Part shown: positions 9,346 through 15,728 of the stretch, one piece after another
How the letters are laid out: the number at the start of each line of letters is the position of its first letter
Numbering within the stretch: position 1 is the stretch's first letter
Origin: an uncultured Acetatifactor sp.
Lineage (GTDB): Bacteria; Bacillota; Clostridia; Lachnospirales; Lachnospiraceae
DNA length: 42,872 nt
Direction of reading: 5' to 3'
Assembly (NCBI GenBank): GCA_910583845.1
Contig: CAJUAB010000039.1
Location: 1-42,872 of the forward strand
Position numbers and translations under genes: made by a program
Notes under the pieces: model-generated
Database searches by the model: none
Seen by the model: only the letters and a program-made list of their open reading frames with translations
Told to the model about the DNA's origin: nothing

Positions 9346-9577
9346 AATTAGCCGTGGCACATTATCTTATCCTGTCACGATAGAAATGAATGATAGCTTG
9401 GCAGTTGAATACTCAGGTGGTCAAATGAGAGATGTGTTTTGGATTGAATCTATGAAGGATTTAGAAGAGCTGATGGCTAGAGTTATTTATTCTGATACAA
9501 TGGAATCTCTTCTTCAGAAACTTATAAATGAATCACTTAGGCAGGAAATTAAAAAAGAGAGTGTTGCAATGTTATAA
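9332..9577 (+). CDS. Small protein, 3' half of a possibly split gene
   Basis: This 81-residue acidic protein (MDKYEISRGTLSYPVTIEM...; start ATG 9332, or ATG 9329, or GTG 9320) has no recognisable family. Beta-strand-like repeats in the first half are followed by a helical tail (SLLQKLINESLRQEIKKE). The ribosome site is poor, which fits either coupling to the preceding overlapping frame or a frameshifted single gene. It lies between the defence-like operon and the tRNA scar and is therefore part of the island. Confidence 0.45.
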   Translation: MDKYEISRGTLSYPVTIEMNDSLAVEYSGGQMRDVFWIESMKDLEELMARVIYSDTMESLLQKLINESLRQEIKKESVAML

Positions 9578-9611
9578 TACGAGAGATTTTAGCAAAAATA
9601 AAATCTTTCGG

Positions 9612-9685
9612 TGTGTGACCGCATCCGTTGATAGAGCACTCGGCTGTTAACCGAGTTGTTGTAGGTTCGAGCCCTGCTCGGGGAG
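9612..9685 (+). tRNA. tRNA-Asn (GTT) 3' half; scarred, probable attachment site
   Basis: The anticodon arm is intact (stem CTCGG 9637-9641 with CCGAG 9649-9653, anticodon GTT 9644-9646). The T arm is intact too (GTAGG / TTCGAGC / CCTGC, 9661-9677), and the 3' acceptor strand TCGGGGA (9678-9684) is present. The 5' acceptor strand that should read TCCCCGA is absent: the bases there are GTGTGAC, and the D arm is degenerate. The molecule cannot fold as a normal tRNA. A 3' tRNA half with a foreign 5' side is the classic footprint of an element integrated at a tRNA, so I read this as an att scar bordering the island. Confidence 0.6.
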
Positions 9686-9703
9686 CGGTAGCAGTAGCTA
9701 CAG

Positions 9704-9736
9704 AAGCCCGTAAACATCAGCGTTTGCGGGCTTTTT
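9704..9736 (+). terminator. Intrinsic terminator after the tRNA-Asn remnant
   Basis: AGCCCGTAAAC (9705-9715) pairs with GTTTGCGGGCT (9722-9732), with one T-G wobble, followed by TTTT. The stem, short loop and T-run form a standard Rho-independent terminator. It probably belonged to the original tRNA gene. Confidence 0.75.
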
Positions 9737-9840
9737 GCAACAGTATCGCAGGTAATGTGCTGACGGAGCAGAGAGGGAGGAAAAGTTCCTGAAAGCACGG
9801 AAAGCAATTTTCAAAAAACGAGATGTGATATTATGTAAAC

Positions 9841-9954
9841 ATGAAAATCAATACAGTAACGGAGTACTTTGCGGAAGTAAAAAACAACGTAAGGGTGTAT
9901 GTTAGCTTTGAAACAAGGTATTATAATAGAAATTTCTATGTTGGTGTCTTATAA
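9841..9954 (+). CDS. Possible 37-residue ORF or gene fragment
   Basis: ATG 9841 opens a 37-residue frame (MKINTVTEYFAEVKNNVRVY...). No clear ribosome site precedes it and I recognise no family. It may be the N-terminus of a larger gene lost by deletion. Little else is visible in 9737-9995. Confidence 0.2.
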   Translation: MKINTVTEYFAEVKNNVRVYVSFETRYYNRNFYVGVL

Positions 9955-10016
9955 TAGATATGGTAAATAATAAGGAATGATAGGGCGGTAGAACTTTGCA
10001 AAAGATAGTCAGAAAT

Positions 10017-10199
10017 ATGATAAAATGTAACCACTGTGGAGATATTATCACATCGACATATCGCCATGAATTTGTAACTTGCAGTTGTGGGTGCTGTTCT
10101 GTTGATGGTGGAACAGACTATTTAAGAAGAGGGGTTATAAACTCAGCCGACGATTTTACAGATTTAAGTATCTTTGATGGGGATGAAAAAAGTCTTTGA
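10017..10199 (+). CDS. Small zinc-ribbon-like protein (DUF7695-like, 60 aa)
   Basis: A 60-residue protein begins MIKCNHCGD and contains a second cluster CSCGC followed by VDGGTDYLRR. The C-x-x-C-G ... C-S-C-G-C pattern and the CSVDGG segment match a small family found widely in Firmicutes and their mobile elements (named DUF7695 from memory). Its function is unknown; the cysteines suggest zinc binding. The start at 10017 was chosen because family members begin at MIxC; an in-frame TTG at 9996 would add seven residues. It stands alone between the tRNA scar and the toxin-antitoxin pair. Confidence 0.65.
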   Translation: MIKCNHCGDIITSTYRHEFVTCSCGCCSVDGGTDYLRRGVINSADDFTDLSIFDGDEKSL

Positions 10200-10248
10200 C
10201 TTACCCTTTTCGCAATGTTAAATTTGAATGAATTATGCATCCTAAAGA

Positions 10249-10277
10249 TTGACATAATATATATCATGGTATATACT
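10249..10277 (+). promoter_or_regulatory. vapBC promoter with AT-rich imperfect palindrome
   Basis: TTGACA (10249-10254) and TATACT (10272-10277) are separated by 17 bases. The spacer carries the imperfect palindrome TATATCATGGTATATA, placed where an antitoxin-toxin complex could bind to autoregulate, as is usual for VapBC operons. Confidence 0.7.
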
Positions 10278-10304
10278 AAAAATGGAAGAAGGAGGTGTAT
10301 GGAG

Positions 10305-10535
10305 ATGATGACTGCAAAAATATTTGAAAACGGAAGAAGTCAGGCGGTCAGATTGCCAAAGGAGTGCCGTTTTAGCGGCGAGGAAGTAGCGGTAAATAAA
10401 ATTGGCGATATTGTCATGCTGATGCCCAAAGAAAACAAATGGTTGGGCTTTTTAAACAGTTTGAATCTTTTTTCTGAAGACTTCATGAACGATGGGCGTA
10501 GGGACAATATTCTGCAGGATCGCGAGCAACTATGA
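10305..10535 (+). CDS. vapB: VapB-type (AbrB-fold) antitoxin
   Basis: This antitoxin neutralises the adjacent PIN toxin and probably represses its own promoter. The N-terminal MTAKIFENGRSQAVRLPKE segment is the swapped-hairpin AbrB/MazE-type DNA-binding domain of VapB proteins, and the C-terminal half is the variable toxin-binding tail. The protein is 76 residues, normal for the family. Of three in-frame ATGs, 10305 sits nine bases from GGAGG, while 10299 is too close; 10308 is also possible. The stop overlaps the toxin start by four bases (ATGA), so translation is coupled. Confidence 0.85.
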   Translation: MMTAKIFENGRSQAVRLPKECRFSGEEVAVNKIGDIVMLMPKENKWLGFLNSLNLFSEDFMNDGRRDNILQDREQL

Positions 10536-10951
10536 AATACATGTTGGATACAAATATATGCATTTATGCCATAAAGCATAAAACGGAGACAGTGATCAAA
10601 AATTTTCTTTCGCATGTGCCAGAGGAAATATGTATTTCGGCAGTTACTTATGCAGAGTTGATGTATGGCGTGGAAAAGAGTATGGCGATTGAGAAAAATA
10701 GATTAGCGTTATCTTTATTCCTGTCGCCGCTTACGATCTTGGAATTTCAGGCATCGGCGGCAGAGGAGTATGGAAAGGTCAGGGCAGAGTTGGAGAGCAA
10801 GGGGATGCCAATAGGCCCCATGGATTTATTGATCGCGGGACATGCAAGATCAGAAGGGGTCATTCTTGTGACAAACAATACAAGAGAATTTGGCCGAGTG
10901 GAAAGACTTGTGGTGGAAGACTGGACGAAAGAGCAGGCAGGGAAATGTTAG
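10532..10951 (+). CDS. vapC: VapC PIN-domain toxin ribonuclease
   Basis: This is a PIN-domain endoribonuclease of 139 residues, the usual VapC length. The acidic active-site residues are visible: D6 in MLDTN, E42 in YAELMYG and D98 in GPMDLLIAGHA. The terminal TNNTREF motif (113-120) is typical of VapC. Family members cut initiator tRNA or rRNA when the antitoxin is degraded; the target here is unknown. It overlaps vapB by four bases and shares its promoter. The pair lies between two accessory blocks, in keeping with a role in maintaining mobile DNA. Confidence 0.88.
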   Translation: MKYMLDTNICIYAIKHKTETVIKNFLSHVPEEICISAVTYAELMYGVEKSMAIEKNRLALSLFLSPLTILEFQASAAEEYGKVRAELESKGMPIGPMDLLIAGHARSEGVILVTNNTREFGRVERLVVEDWTKEQAGKC

Positions 10952-11160
10952 CCGAAAATAAGCAGGGCTTGAGCTGGGTGGCGGGATTTTGGCCTGCCAA
11001 GTGTTGTAGGATGCGGTGGGCCAGACTGGAAAAAGCGTTCTATCAAGAGGGGCGTTTTTTATTGAAACAACCAGATACGGCAAATAGACGGTGGAAGGGT
11101 ATCTCCTGGAAACCGTTTTTTTGTTGTCCAAAATAGAATAAAGGGACACTGGATATTTGT
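10952..11160. other. No convincing gene
   Basis: Short frames occur on both strands but none has a ribosome site or protein-like composition. The sequence GCGTTTTTTATT near 11052 resembles the right arm of a terminator, but I find no good left arm. Confidence 0.4.
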
Positions 11161-11400
11161 GGACTATTCCGGATAGCTTTTTCCCGCAGAGACTACTATG
11201 AGCAGAACATGACCACGGAGCGGTTCGAGGACTTTGACGGGGAGCGCTGGATCATGCCGGAGGCCACAGCCCTGCGCTACCCCACGCTCTCCAGGCTGAA
11301 CCTAGAGCTGGCGGAAGCCGTGGATGCCATCATCACTGAGGACGCCAGCCGGACCACGGCGGGGAACGGGACGGTCACTTTTCGTGCCCGCTCATACAAT
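11161..11400 (+). pseudogene. Fragment of an unrecognised mobile-element gene
   Basis: A frame open well upstream of any start reads DYYEQNMTTERFEDFDGERW, then MPEATALRYPTLSRLNLELAEAVDAII, and dissolves into the tandem repeat after about residue 65. It is GC-rich and protein-like, unlike its left flank, so I take it as the 5' part of a gene from an integrative element, truncated at the repeat. ATG 11209 lies inside the conserved-looking part and is not necessarily the start. The family is not recognised. Confidence 0.35.
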
Positions 11401-11628
11401 CGTCAATCAGCTGCATGGTCTCTTTTGGGAGCTACAACGCTTTCAGCTGCATGGTCTCTTTCGGAAGCTACAACGCTTTCAGCTGCATGGTCTCTTTCGG
11501 GAGCTACAGCGCTTTCAGTCGGTCAATATACGGATCGACAGCACTGAGTGCTGCCGGATAGTCCTCGTCCTGCTCTGTGACATCGTTCATGACGCTGTTC
11601 ATCCGCAACGCCATCCGCTTGTACAATA
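11364..11628 (-). pseudogene. Two minus-strand gene ends joined by a repeated junction
   Basis: On the minus strand a 3' gene fragment reads RMALRMNSVMNDVTEQDED, then YPAALSAVDPYIDRLKAL and stop (TAG near 11511). Directly after it come a CTCCCGAAAGAGACC ribosome-type segment and ATGCAGCTG, the start of a second frame. After three copies of this junction the last start opens MQLIDDCMSGHEK and stops at about 11367. Both genes look like remnants of an integrative element: the upstream one lacks its start region and the downstream one is cut after 13 residues. Confidence 0.4.
11407..11514. repeat. Three tandem 36-bp repeats
   Basis: Units 11407-11442, 11443-11478 and 11479-11514 begin TCAGCTGCATGGTCTCTTT and differ at only a few positions. 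On the minus strand each unit carries the end of one gene (CTGAAAGCG-TGTAG), a purine-rich ribosome-type stretch, and an ATGCAG start. The repeat therefore copies a whole stop-to-start junction. Confidence 0.9.
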
Positions 11629-11750
11629 TCCTTTTCTTGTGGTTGGTGTATGTTTACTATGAACCGGGAGAAATGCAACTGCAAAGTAGAAATGCCGGAA
11701 CCCCTCTTTTTCCTGTACAATCAGAAGAAAACCGTATGGGAGGAACAATC

Positions 11751-12362
11751 ATGAGGGAACACCAGATTTTTGGATACGTCCGTGTATCCGCAAAGGATCA
11801 GAACATAGACCGCCAGATGGACGCACTGGAGCCGCTTGGGATTCCGAAACGGAACCTGTATATTGATAAACAGAGCGGGAAAGATTTTGACCGCCCGGCA
11901 TGGAGGCGGCTGGTAAAACGCATAAGGCCCGGCGACCTGATCTGTGTCAAGTCCATCGACCGCCTGGGCCGGGATTACCAGGAGATCATAGAGCAGTGGC
12001 GCATGATTACGAAGGACAGGCAGGTGGACATCCGGGTGATGGACATGCCCCTTTTGGATACTACCTATGGCAAGGATCTGCTGGGAACCTTTATTGCGGA
12101 CCTGACCCTACAGGTACTTTCCTTTGCGGCCCAGCTGGAGCGGGAGAACATCCGCCAGCGCCAGGCGGAGGGGATCGCCTCAGCCAAAGCCCGCGGCGTC
12201 CGGTTCGGCAGGAAGAAGAAGGAGCTGCCAGAGGACTTTGATATATGGTTTGCCCGCTGGCGCAGTGGGGAGATCACGGGGAAACAGATGGCGGACCACT
12301 GCGGCATGGAGATCTCTGTGCTCTACCGTAAGCTGCGGGAGGCAGGAGTTGCCTTGGACTGA
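11751..12362 (+). CDS. Serine recombinase (resolvase/invertase family)
   Basis: A small serine recombinase of 203 residues, the normal length for resolvases and DNA invertases. The start is ATG 11751, six bases after GGGAGGA. The catalytic domain opens with IFGYVRVSAKDQNIDRQ (nucleophile S13) and contains the DRLGRDYQE motif and the long E helix (QLERENIRQRQAEGI). The C-terminal helix-turn-helix (SGEITGKQMADHCGMEISVLYRKL) binds the recombination site. It resolves or inverts DNA between short crossover sites. A perfect inverted repeat 3.5 kb downstream could be a substrate, but nothing links the two directly; it may equally be the resolvase of a lost transposon. Confidence 0.88.
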   Translation: MREHQIFGYVRVSAKDQNIDRQMDALEPLGIPKRNLYIDKQSGKDFDRPAWRRLVKRIRPGDLICVKSIDRLGRDYQEIIEQWRMITKDRQVDIRVMDMPLLDTTYGKDLLGTFIADLTLQVLSFAAQLERENIRQRQAEGIASAKARGVRFGRKKKELPEDFDIWFARWRSGEITGKQMADHCGMEISVLYRKLREAGVALD

Positions 12363-12450
12363 GCCGGGAACAGCCGGACAGATGGCCTGGGCATCCTGAC
12401 TGTGGGAAGGGTCAGCCGTGCCCACAGCCGGGCAGATGATCCATGCCGTC

Positions 12451-14262
12451 TCAGGAAAGCCGCAGGTACACGGAGGATGAGAATACGGTATCCGCCGCCT
12501 CAAAACGGCACCCGCCGCCGTATTTCTCCGCAATGGAGCGGACGGACAAAAGCCCGATGCCGCCGCCCGGTTTCCCGGAGAGGAAACCGCCCTCCGGCGT
12601 CCTGCTGATGCTGGCGTACCGGTTATCCATGACGATGGTGAGGATTCCGTCCGAAAGCCTGCCCCGCATACGGATAAAGGGCGCGTCCGCCCCGGCGCAG
12701 GCCGTCACCGCATTCTCCAGCAGGTTCCCGATCACAATGCAGAGCGCATGAGCCGGGACACTGCCGGTATCCTTCGGGATCTCCAATCGGATGGAGCAGT
12801 CCGCGATGCCGAATCTGGATGCCATGTCCAGATAGTAGAGAGCCACCGCATTGACGGTCTCATTCCGGCAGACGGCAGGGCGGTTATCCACTGTAGATGG
12901 CGCGGCTAGGGCATCCAGATAGGCTGCCGCTGCGTGTGTCTCTCCCTTTTCCAGCAGCCCGCGCAGGGCGGCTATGTGATGTCGGAAGTCATGGCGCTGC
13001 TGTTTTTCCTGCAGAGCGGTTTCCGTAATCCGGCGGTAATGCTCCTTCTGCATCCCGGCCTGCTTTTCCAGAAGGGACAGCTCCTTTTCCAGCCTGTGAT
13101 TCTCCTCCAGCAGCACCAGCGTATCGGCCATGAAATACCCACATTGTATGCTGACCATTGTCACAAAGATCAGGACGCCTACCTGGAAGAAAAAGGATTT
13201 CTGCACATCCAGCCCAAGCAGATAGTAATTCGCCACTTCCAGCAGGGCGAACAGGGCCAGGACCGCCATGGGCCAAAGGAGCCTGCGCGCCATCCGGTTT
13301 CCGTACCGGATGCTCTCCCAGAGGGCCGACCCAGCCAGGATGCAGAGGCAGGCGGGGGTCAGGACATGGAACAGGTACATGCTCCTTGACAGGGACATGA
13401 CGCCAAAAAGCTGCAGCGCCGCCGCCCCGCCCACGCAGAGGATCATGAAAGCGCACAAAGCCTTAAGAAACGGCTCGGCATGGGGGCGCAGCACCACCAG
13501 GACAAAGCGCAGGAGCGGGATCGCTAAGGTGAACAGCCCCAGAAAGGCCATCAGGTACAAAAGGGGTGTATTTTCTATAAGCAGCCCTGTCAGGTTGCAC
13601 TCCCCGAAGGACCATGCGCCGGTACACAGGGAGAACAGCCCCAGCCAGAAAAAGGCCGTCCCCGAACTGCCGAAGCGGAGGAAGATCAGGGAGACCAGAG
13701 CCATGATCAGCCCCAGCGCCAGAAGGAACACGGAAAAAAACAGGGAGAAGCCCATTTCCGAGAACAGTCCTGCCACGATCTGGGCCGGACTCCCCAGCAG
13801 GAGGGGATGGAGCGCGGCGGCGTCCCGCTGGGACGGGGAAAGGTACTCCAGCGTGAGCGCTACCTCATGGCCGGTCTCCGGCAGGGGTACCAGCGCCGTT
13901 TTTGTGGGCGGGTCCAGCAGGAATGCCGGATAGTCCCCGTCCTGCCCGTATGCAAAGATCAGCTGCCCGTCCGCATAAAGCCTCACGGGTGTGTAGACGG
14001 TCTTGAGATACAGGTAATCCCCCGGCTCCGGACAGATCCGGGCGGTCAGCGTCAGGGGTGTGCGGGGGGAAGGGCAGGAAAAGGTTTCGGGCAGCCGTAT
14101 CTCTGCCCCGTCCATGCGCCAGTCGGAAACAGTCTCCACACCGTCATGTGTGTTCCTTTCCGGCCGGAACAGGAATACCCCACCGAGCAGCAGCGCGGTG
14201 AGCGCCAAAAAGAGCAGGGACAGCGCTGCTGTAATAGACCGCCGTGCTTTCTGTATCCTCAT
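12451..14262 (-). CDS. GHKL sensor histidine kinase with 7TM-type sensor
   Basis: A membrane histidine kinase of 603 residues. A first membrane helix (about 10-30) is followed by an extracellular beta-rich region and then about seven membrane helices (about 185-400), an arrangement like 7TMR-DISM receptors. A coiled coil leads to the phosphoacceptor box RHDFRHH (H424), and the ATP domain has N-box NLLENAV and G-box GGGIGLLSVRSI. This H-box type belongs to AgrC-like kinases, whose partners carry LytTR domains, as here. The start at 14262 overlaps the stop of the regulator gene by four bases (ATGA), so the genes are coupled. The ligand is unknown. Confidence 0.85.
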   Translation of the reverse strand: MRIQKARRSITAALSLLFLALTALLLGGVFLFRPERNTHDGVETVSDWRMDGAEIRLPETFSCPSPRTPLTLTARICPEPGDYLYLKTVYTPVRLYADGQLIFAYGQDGDYPAFLLDPPTKTALVPLPETGHEVALTLEYLSPSQRDAAALHPLLLGSPAQIVAGLFSEMGFSLFFSVFLLALGLIMALVSLIFLRFGSSGTAFFWLGLFSLCTGAWSFGECNLTGLLIENTPLLYLMAFLGLFTLAIPLLRFVLVVLRPHAEPFLKALCAFMILCVGGAAALQLFGVMSLSRSMYLFHVLTPACLCILAGSALWESIRYGNRMARRLLWPMAVLALFALLEVANYYLLGLDVQKSFFFQVGVLIFVTMVSIQCGYFMADTLVLLEENHRLEKELSLLEKQAGMQKEHYRRITETALQEKQQRHDFRHHIAALRGLLEKGETHAAAAYLDALAAPSTVDNRPAVCRNETVNAVALYYLDMASRFGIADCSIRLEIPKDTGSVPAHALCIVIGNLLENAVTACAGADAPFIRMRGRLSDGILTIVMDNRYASISRTPEGGFLSGKPGGGIGLLSVRSIAEKYGGGCRFEAADTVFSSSVYLRLS

Positions 14263-14984
14263 AGCCCGGCCCCCTTTCTGGCCTGGGCGAACAGCCAGTC
14301 CTCCCAGGCGTTCTTTGCCTTTTTCAGAAGATCCCGCCGGATATAGACACTCTGCCCGTCCTTCATGCAAAATACCAGCAGTCCCTGGTCGATGCCCACC
14401 ACATGGGAGAGGTTTGCCAGATAGCTCTTATGGCTGCGGAAGAAGGGGAACCCGGCAAGCTGTGGCTCCAGCTCGTCCAGCCGTCCCTTTGCCTGTTTGG
14501 TGCCGCCGCCCTCAAACCAGAACAGCAGATAATGTGCCCGCTGTTCCACAAGGACAAGGCGGTTTACCGGCAGCGACAGCTTTTTTTCTTGCAGGACCAC
14601 CTCCACGGCTGCCTGCTCCCGCCACTGTGCGGCAAGGGCGATGGCGCTGTCCATATCCTCTTTTGTCACGGGCTTTTCGATGTACTTTGCCACTTTCAGG
14701 CGGTAGCCGTCCAGGGCGTGGTCCTGGCTGGAGGTGACAAAGGCCACCGGCAGCTCCGGCTCCTGCTCCCGCAGCCGCCGCACGGCCTCCACCCCGGAGA
14801 TTCCGTCCATGTAGATATCCATGAACACCATGTCAAACCGTCCCGGCCGGTAATCCGCAAGGAACGCCTCACCGTTTTCAAAGGCAGTGACGCGGACCGG
14901 GACCGCCGCCGCCTGAGCCAGATCCATCAGACGTTCCATTTCTTCTTTATCGTCTTCGCAGAGCGCGAGCTTTAATTCTTCCAT
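14259..14984 (-). CDS. LytTR-family response regulator
   Basis: A response regulator of 241 residues with an N-terminal receiver domain (acidic pocket E10-D11-D12, phosphoacceptor D56 in FMDIYMDG, K in YIEKPVTKED). A C-terminal LytTR DNA-binding domain (about 140-235) contains FFRSHKSYLANLSHVVGID, the typical LytTR signature. It is the first gene of a two-gene minus-strand operon with the GHKL kinase. LytTR regulators often control surface proteins, bacteriocins or competence; the adjacent large surface protein is a possible target, but that is only proximity. Confidence 0.9.
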   Translation of the reverse strand: MEELKLALCEDDKEEMERLMDLAQAAAVPVRVTAFENGEAFLADYRPGRFDMVFMDIYMDGISGVEAVRRLREQEPELPVAFVTSSQDHALDGYRLKVAKYIEKPVTKEDMDSAIALAAQWREQAAVEVVLQEKKLSLPVNRLVLVEQRAHYLLFWFEGGGTKQAKGRLDELEPQLAGFPFFRSHKSYLANLSHVVGIDQGLLVFCMKDGQSVYIRRDLLKKAKNAWEDWLFAQARKGAGL

Positions 14985-15009
14985 GCGAAATCCCTCCCTG
15001 TTTCTGAAC

Positions 15010-15038
15010 AGTATAGGGCATGATCACAGAAATGTCAA
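15010..15038 (-). promoter_or_regulatory. Promoter of the LytTR/kinase operon
   Basis: On the minus strand TTGACA (15038-15033) and TATACT (15015-15010) are separated by 17 bases, a near-perfect sigma-A promoter just upstream of the regulator start at 14984. Confidence 0.75.
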
Positions 15039-15235
15039 TTTGTCAAGTACGAGTTTTGAACAGAGCCGTGCATTTTTGGTACTGGAAAAAAAGATTAAAA
15101 CTCATAAAATAGATTAAACAGGCATGCGCGGGTGATTTTCAGGCCCGCAGGAGTATCCGTCCGGAGAAGGATTGCGATCCGGCAGGGCAGGCGTATTGTC
15201 AGGGCCAGGTAAAGGAAATTTTTGGCGAGTGGTTA

Positions 15236-15338
15236 AAAGTAGGCTCAAAACCACAGCTTTCAGGACTAGAATACAGTCAAAACAGCAGAAAAAAACAAAA
15301 AAATGCATAAAAAAAGCGAGTGGTTTTGAGCCTACTTT
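15236..15338. repeat. Perfect 19-bp inverted repeat, 65 bases apart
   Basis: AAAGTAGGCTCAAAACCAC (15236-15254) is exactly mirrored at 15320-15338. The 65 bases between are very A-rich. Both arms are flanked on the left by a GCGAGTGGTT copy. It lies upstream of the large surface-protein gene and could be an invertible segment, a small non-autonomous mobile element, or a long-stem RNA structure. No T-run follows, so it is not a simple terminator. Confidence 0.85.
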
Positions 15339-15363
15339 GTGCAAAACAGGGAGTGATACATAT

Positions 15364-15645
15364 ATGAAAAATAAAGAAAAACAGAACACAGGGCAGAAAA
15401 CGCCTGCATTTGTATCGGCGCCGTCCATCCCGCGTCTGGCTCCCCCGGAACTGAGGGCAGCCATGTGCTTTGATGATAGCAAACTTTATGTCGTTCTCTG
15501 CGGCAGCCTGCCCACTTTGCTGGCGAACCTGCCGCGGATGTCTTTCTTTTCTCCGGCAGATGACCACGAATGTACGGTGATGTTTACACCCGACCCTTTT
15601 ATCGGAGACAACATAAGGCTGAATGAGATATGCCGTGATGGATGA
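15364..15645 (+). CDS. Uncertain 93-residue ORF
   Basis: ATG 15364, with a weak AGGGAG upstream, opens a 93-residue frame (MKNKEKQNTGQKTPAFV..., then RLAPPELRAAMCFDDSKLYVVLCGSLP). It has no recognised domain. The composition is plausible for a protein, but an equally long open frame exists on the opposite strand, so coding is unproven. It lies between the inverted repeat and the surface-protein gene. Confidence 0.3.
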   Translation: MKNKEKQNTGQKTPAFVSAPSIPRLAPPELRAAMCFDDSKLYVVLCGSLPTLLANLPRMSFFSPADDHECTVMFTPDPFIGDNIRLNEICRDG

Positions 15646-15728
15646 ACTGTTTTCAAAAAGCAGTTGTGGATAAAGGAATTGAGAGAACAAATCAAGCAAT
15701 ATGTTGAGTGCAAGGAGGGAGAAGTTAT

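Noticed and set aside
9612..9685. Functional tRNA-Asn
   Set aside because: The 5' acceptor strand does not pair with the 3' strand and the D arm is degenerate, so it cannot fold as a working tRNA.
10945..11136. A 63-residue ORF after vapC
   Set aside because: Its start overlaps the vapC end without a ribosome site, and its Trp/Arg/Cys-rich composition is unlike a real protein.
11407..11514. CRISPR-like array
   Set aside because: The 36-bp units are contiguous with no spacers and encode a gene junction on the minus strand. No CRISPR array or cas gene is present elsewhere in the window.
13268..14346. Long plus-strand open frames (13268-13933, 13807-14346, 14060-14737)
   Set aside because: They are antisense to the kinase and regulator genes, which have clear domain motifs and a coupled start.
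14263..14370. N-terminal extension of the GHKL kinase to 14370
   Set aside because: The extra residues overlap the end of the regulator gene and are not hydrophobic; the ATGA overlap at 14259-14262 with a ribosome site is a better start.
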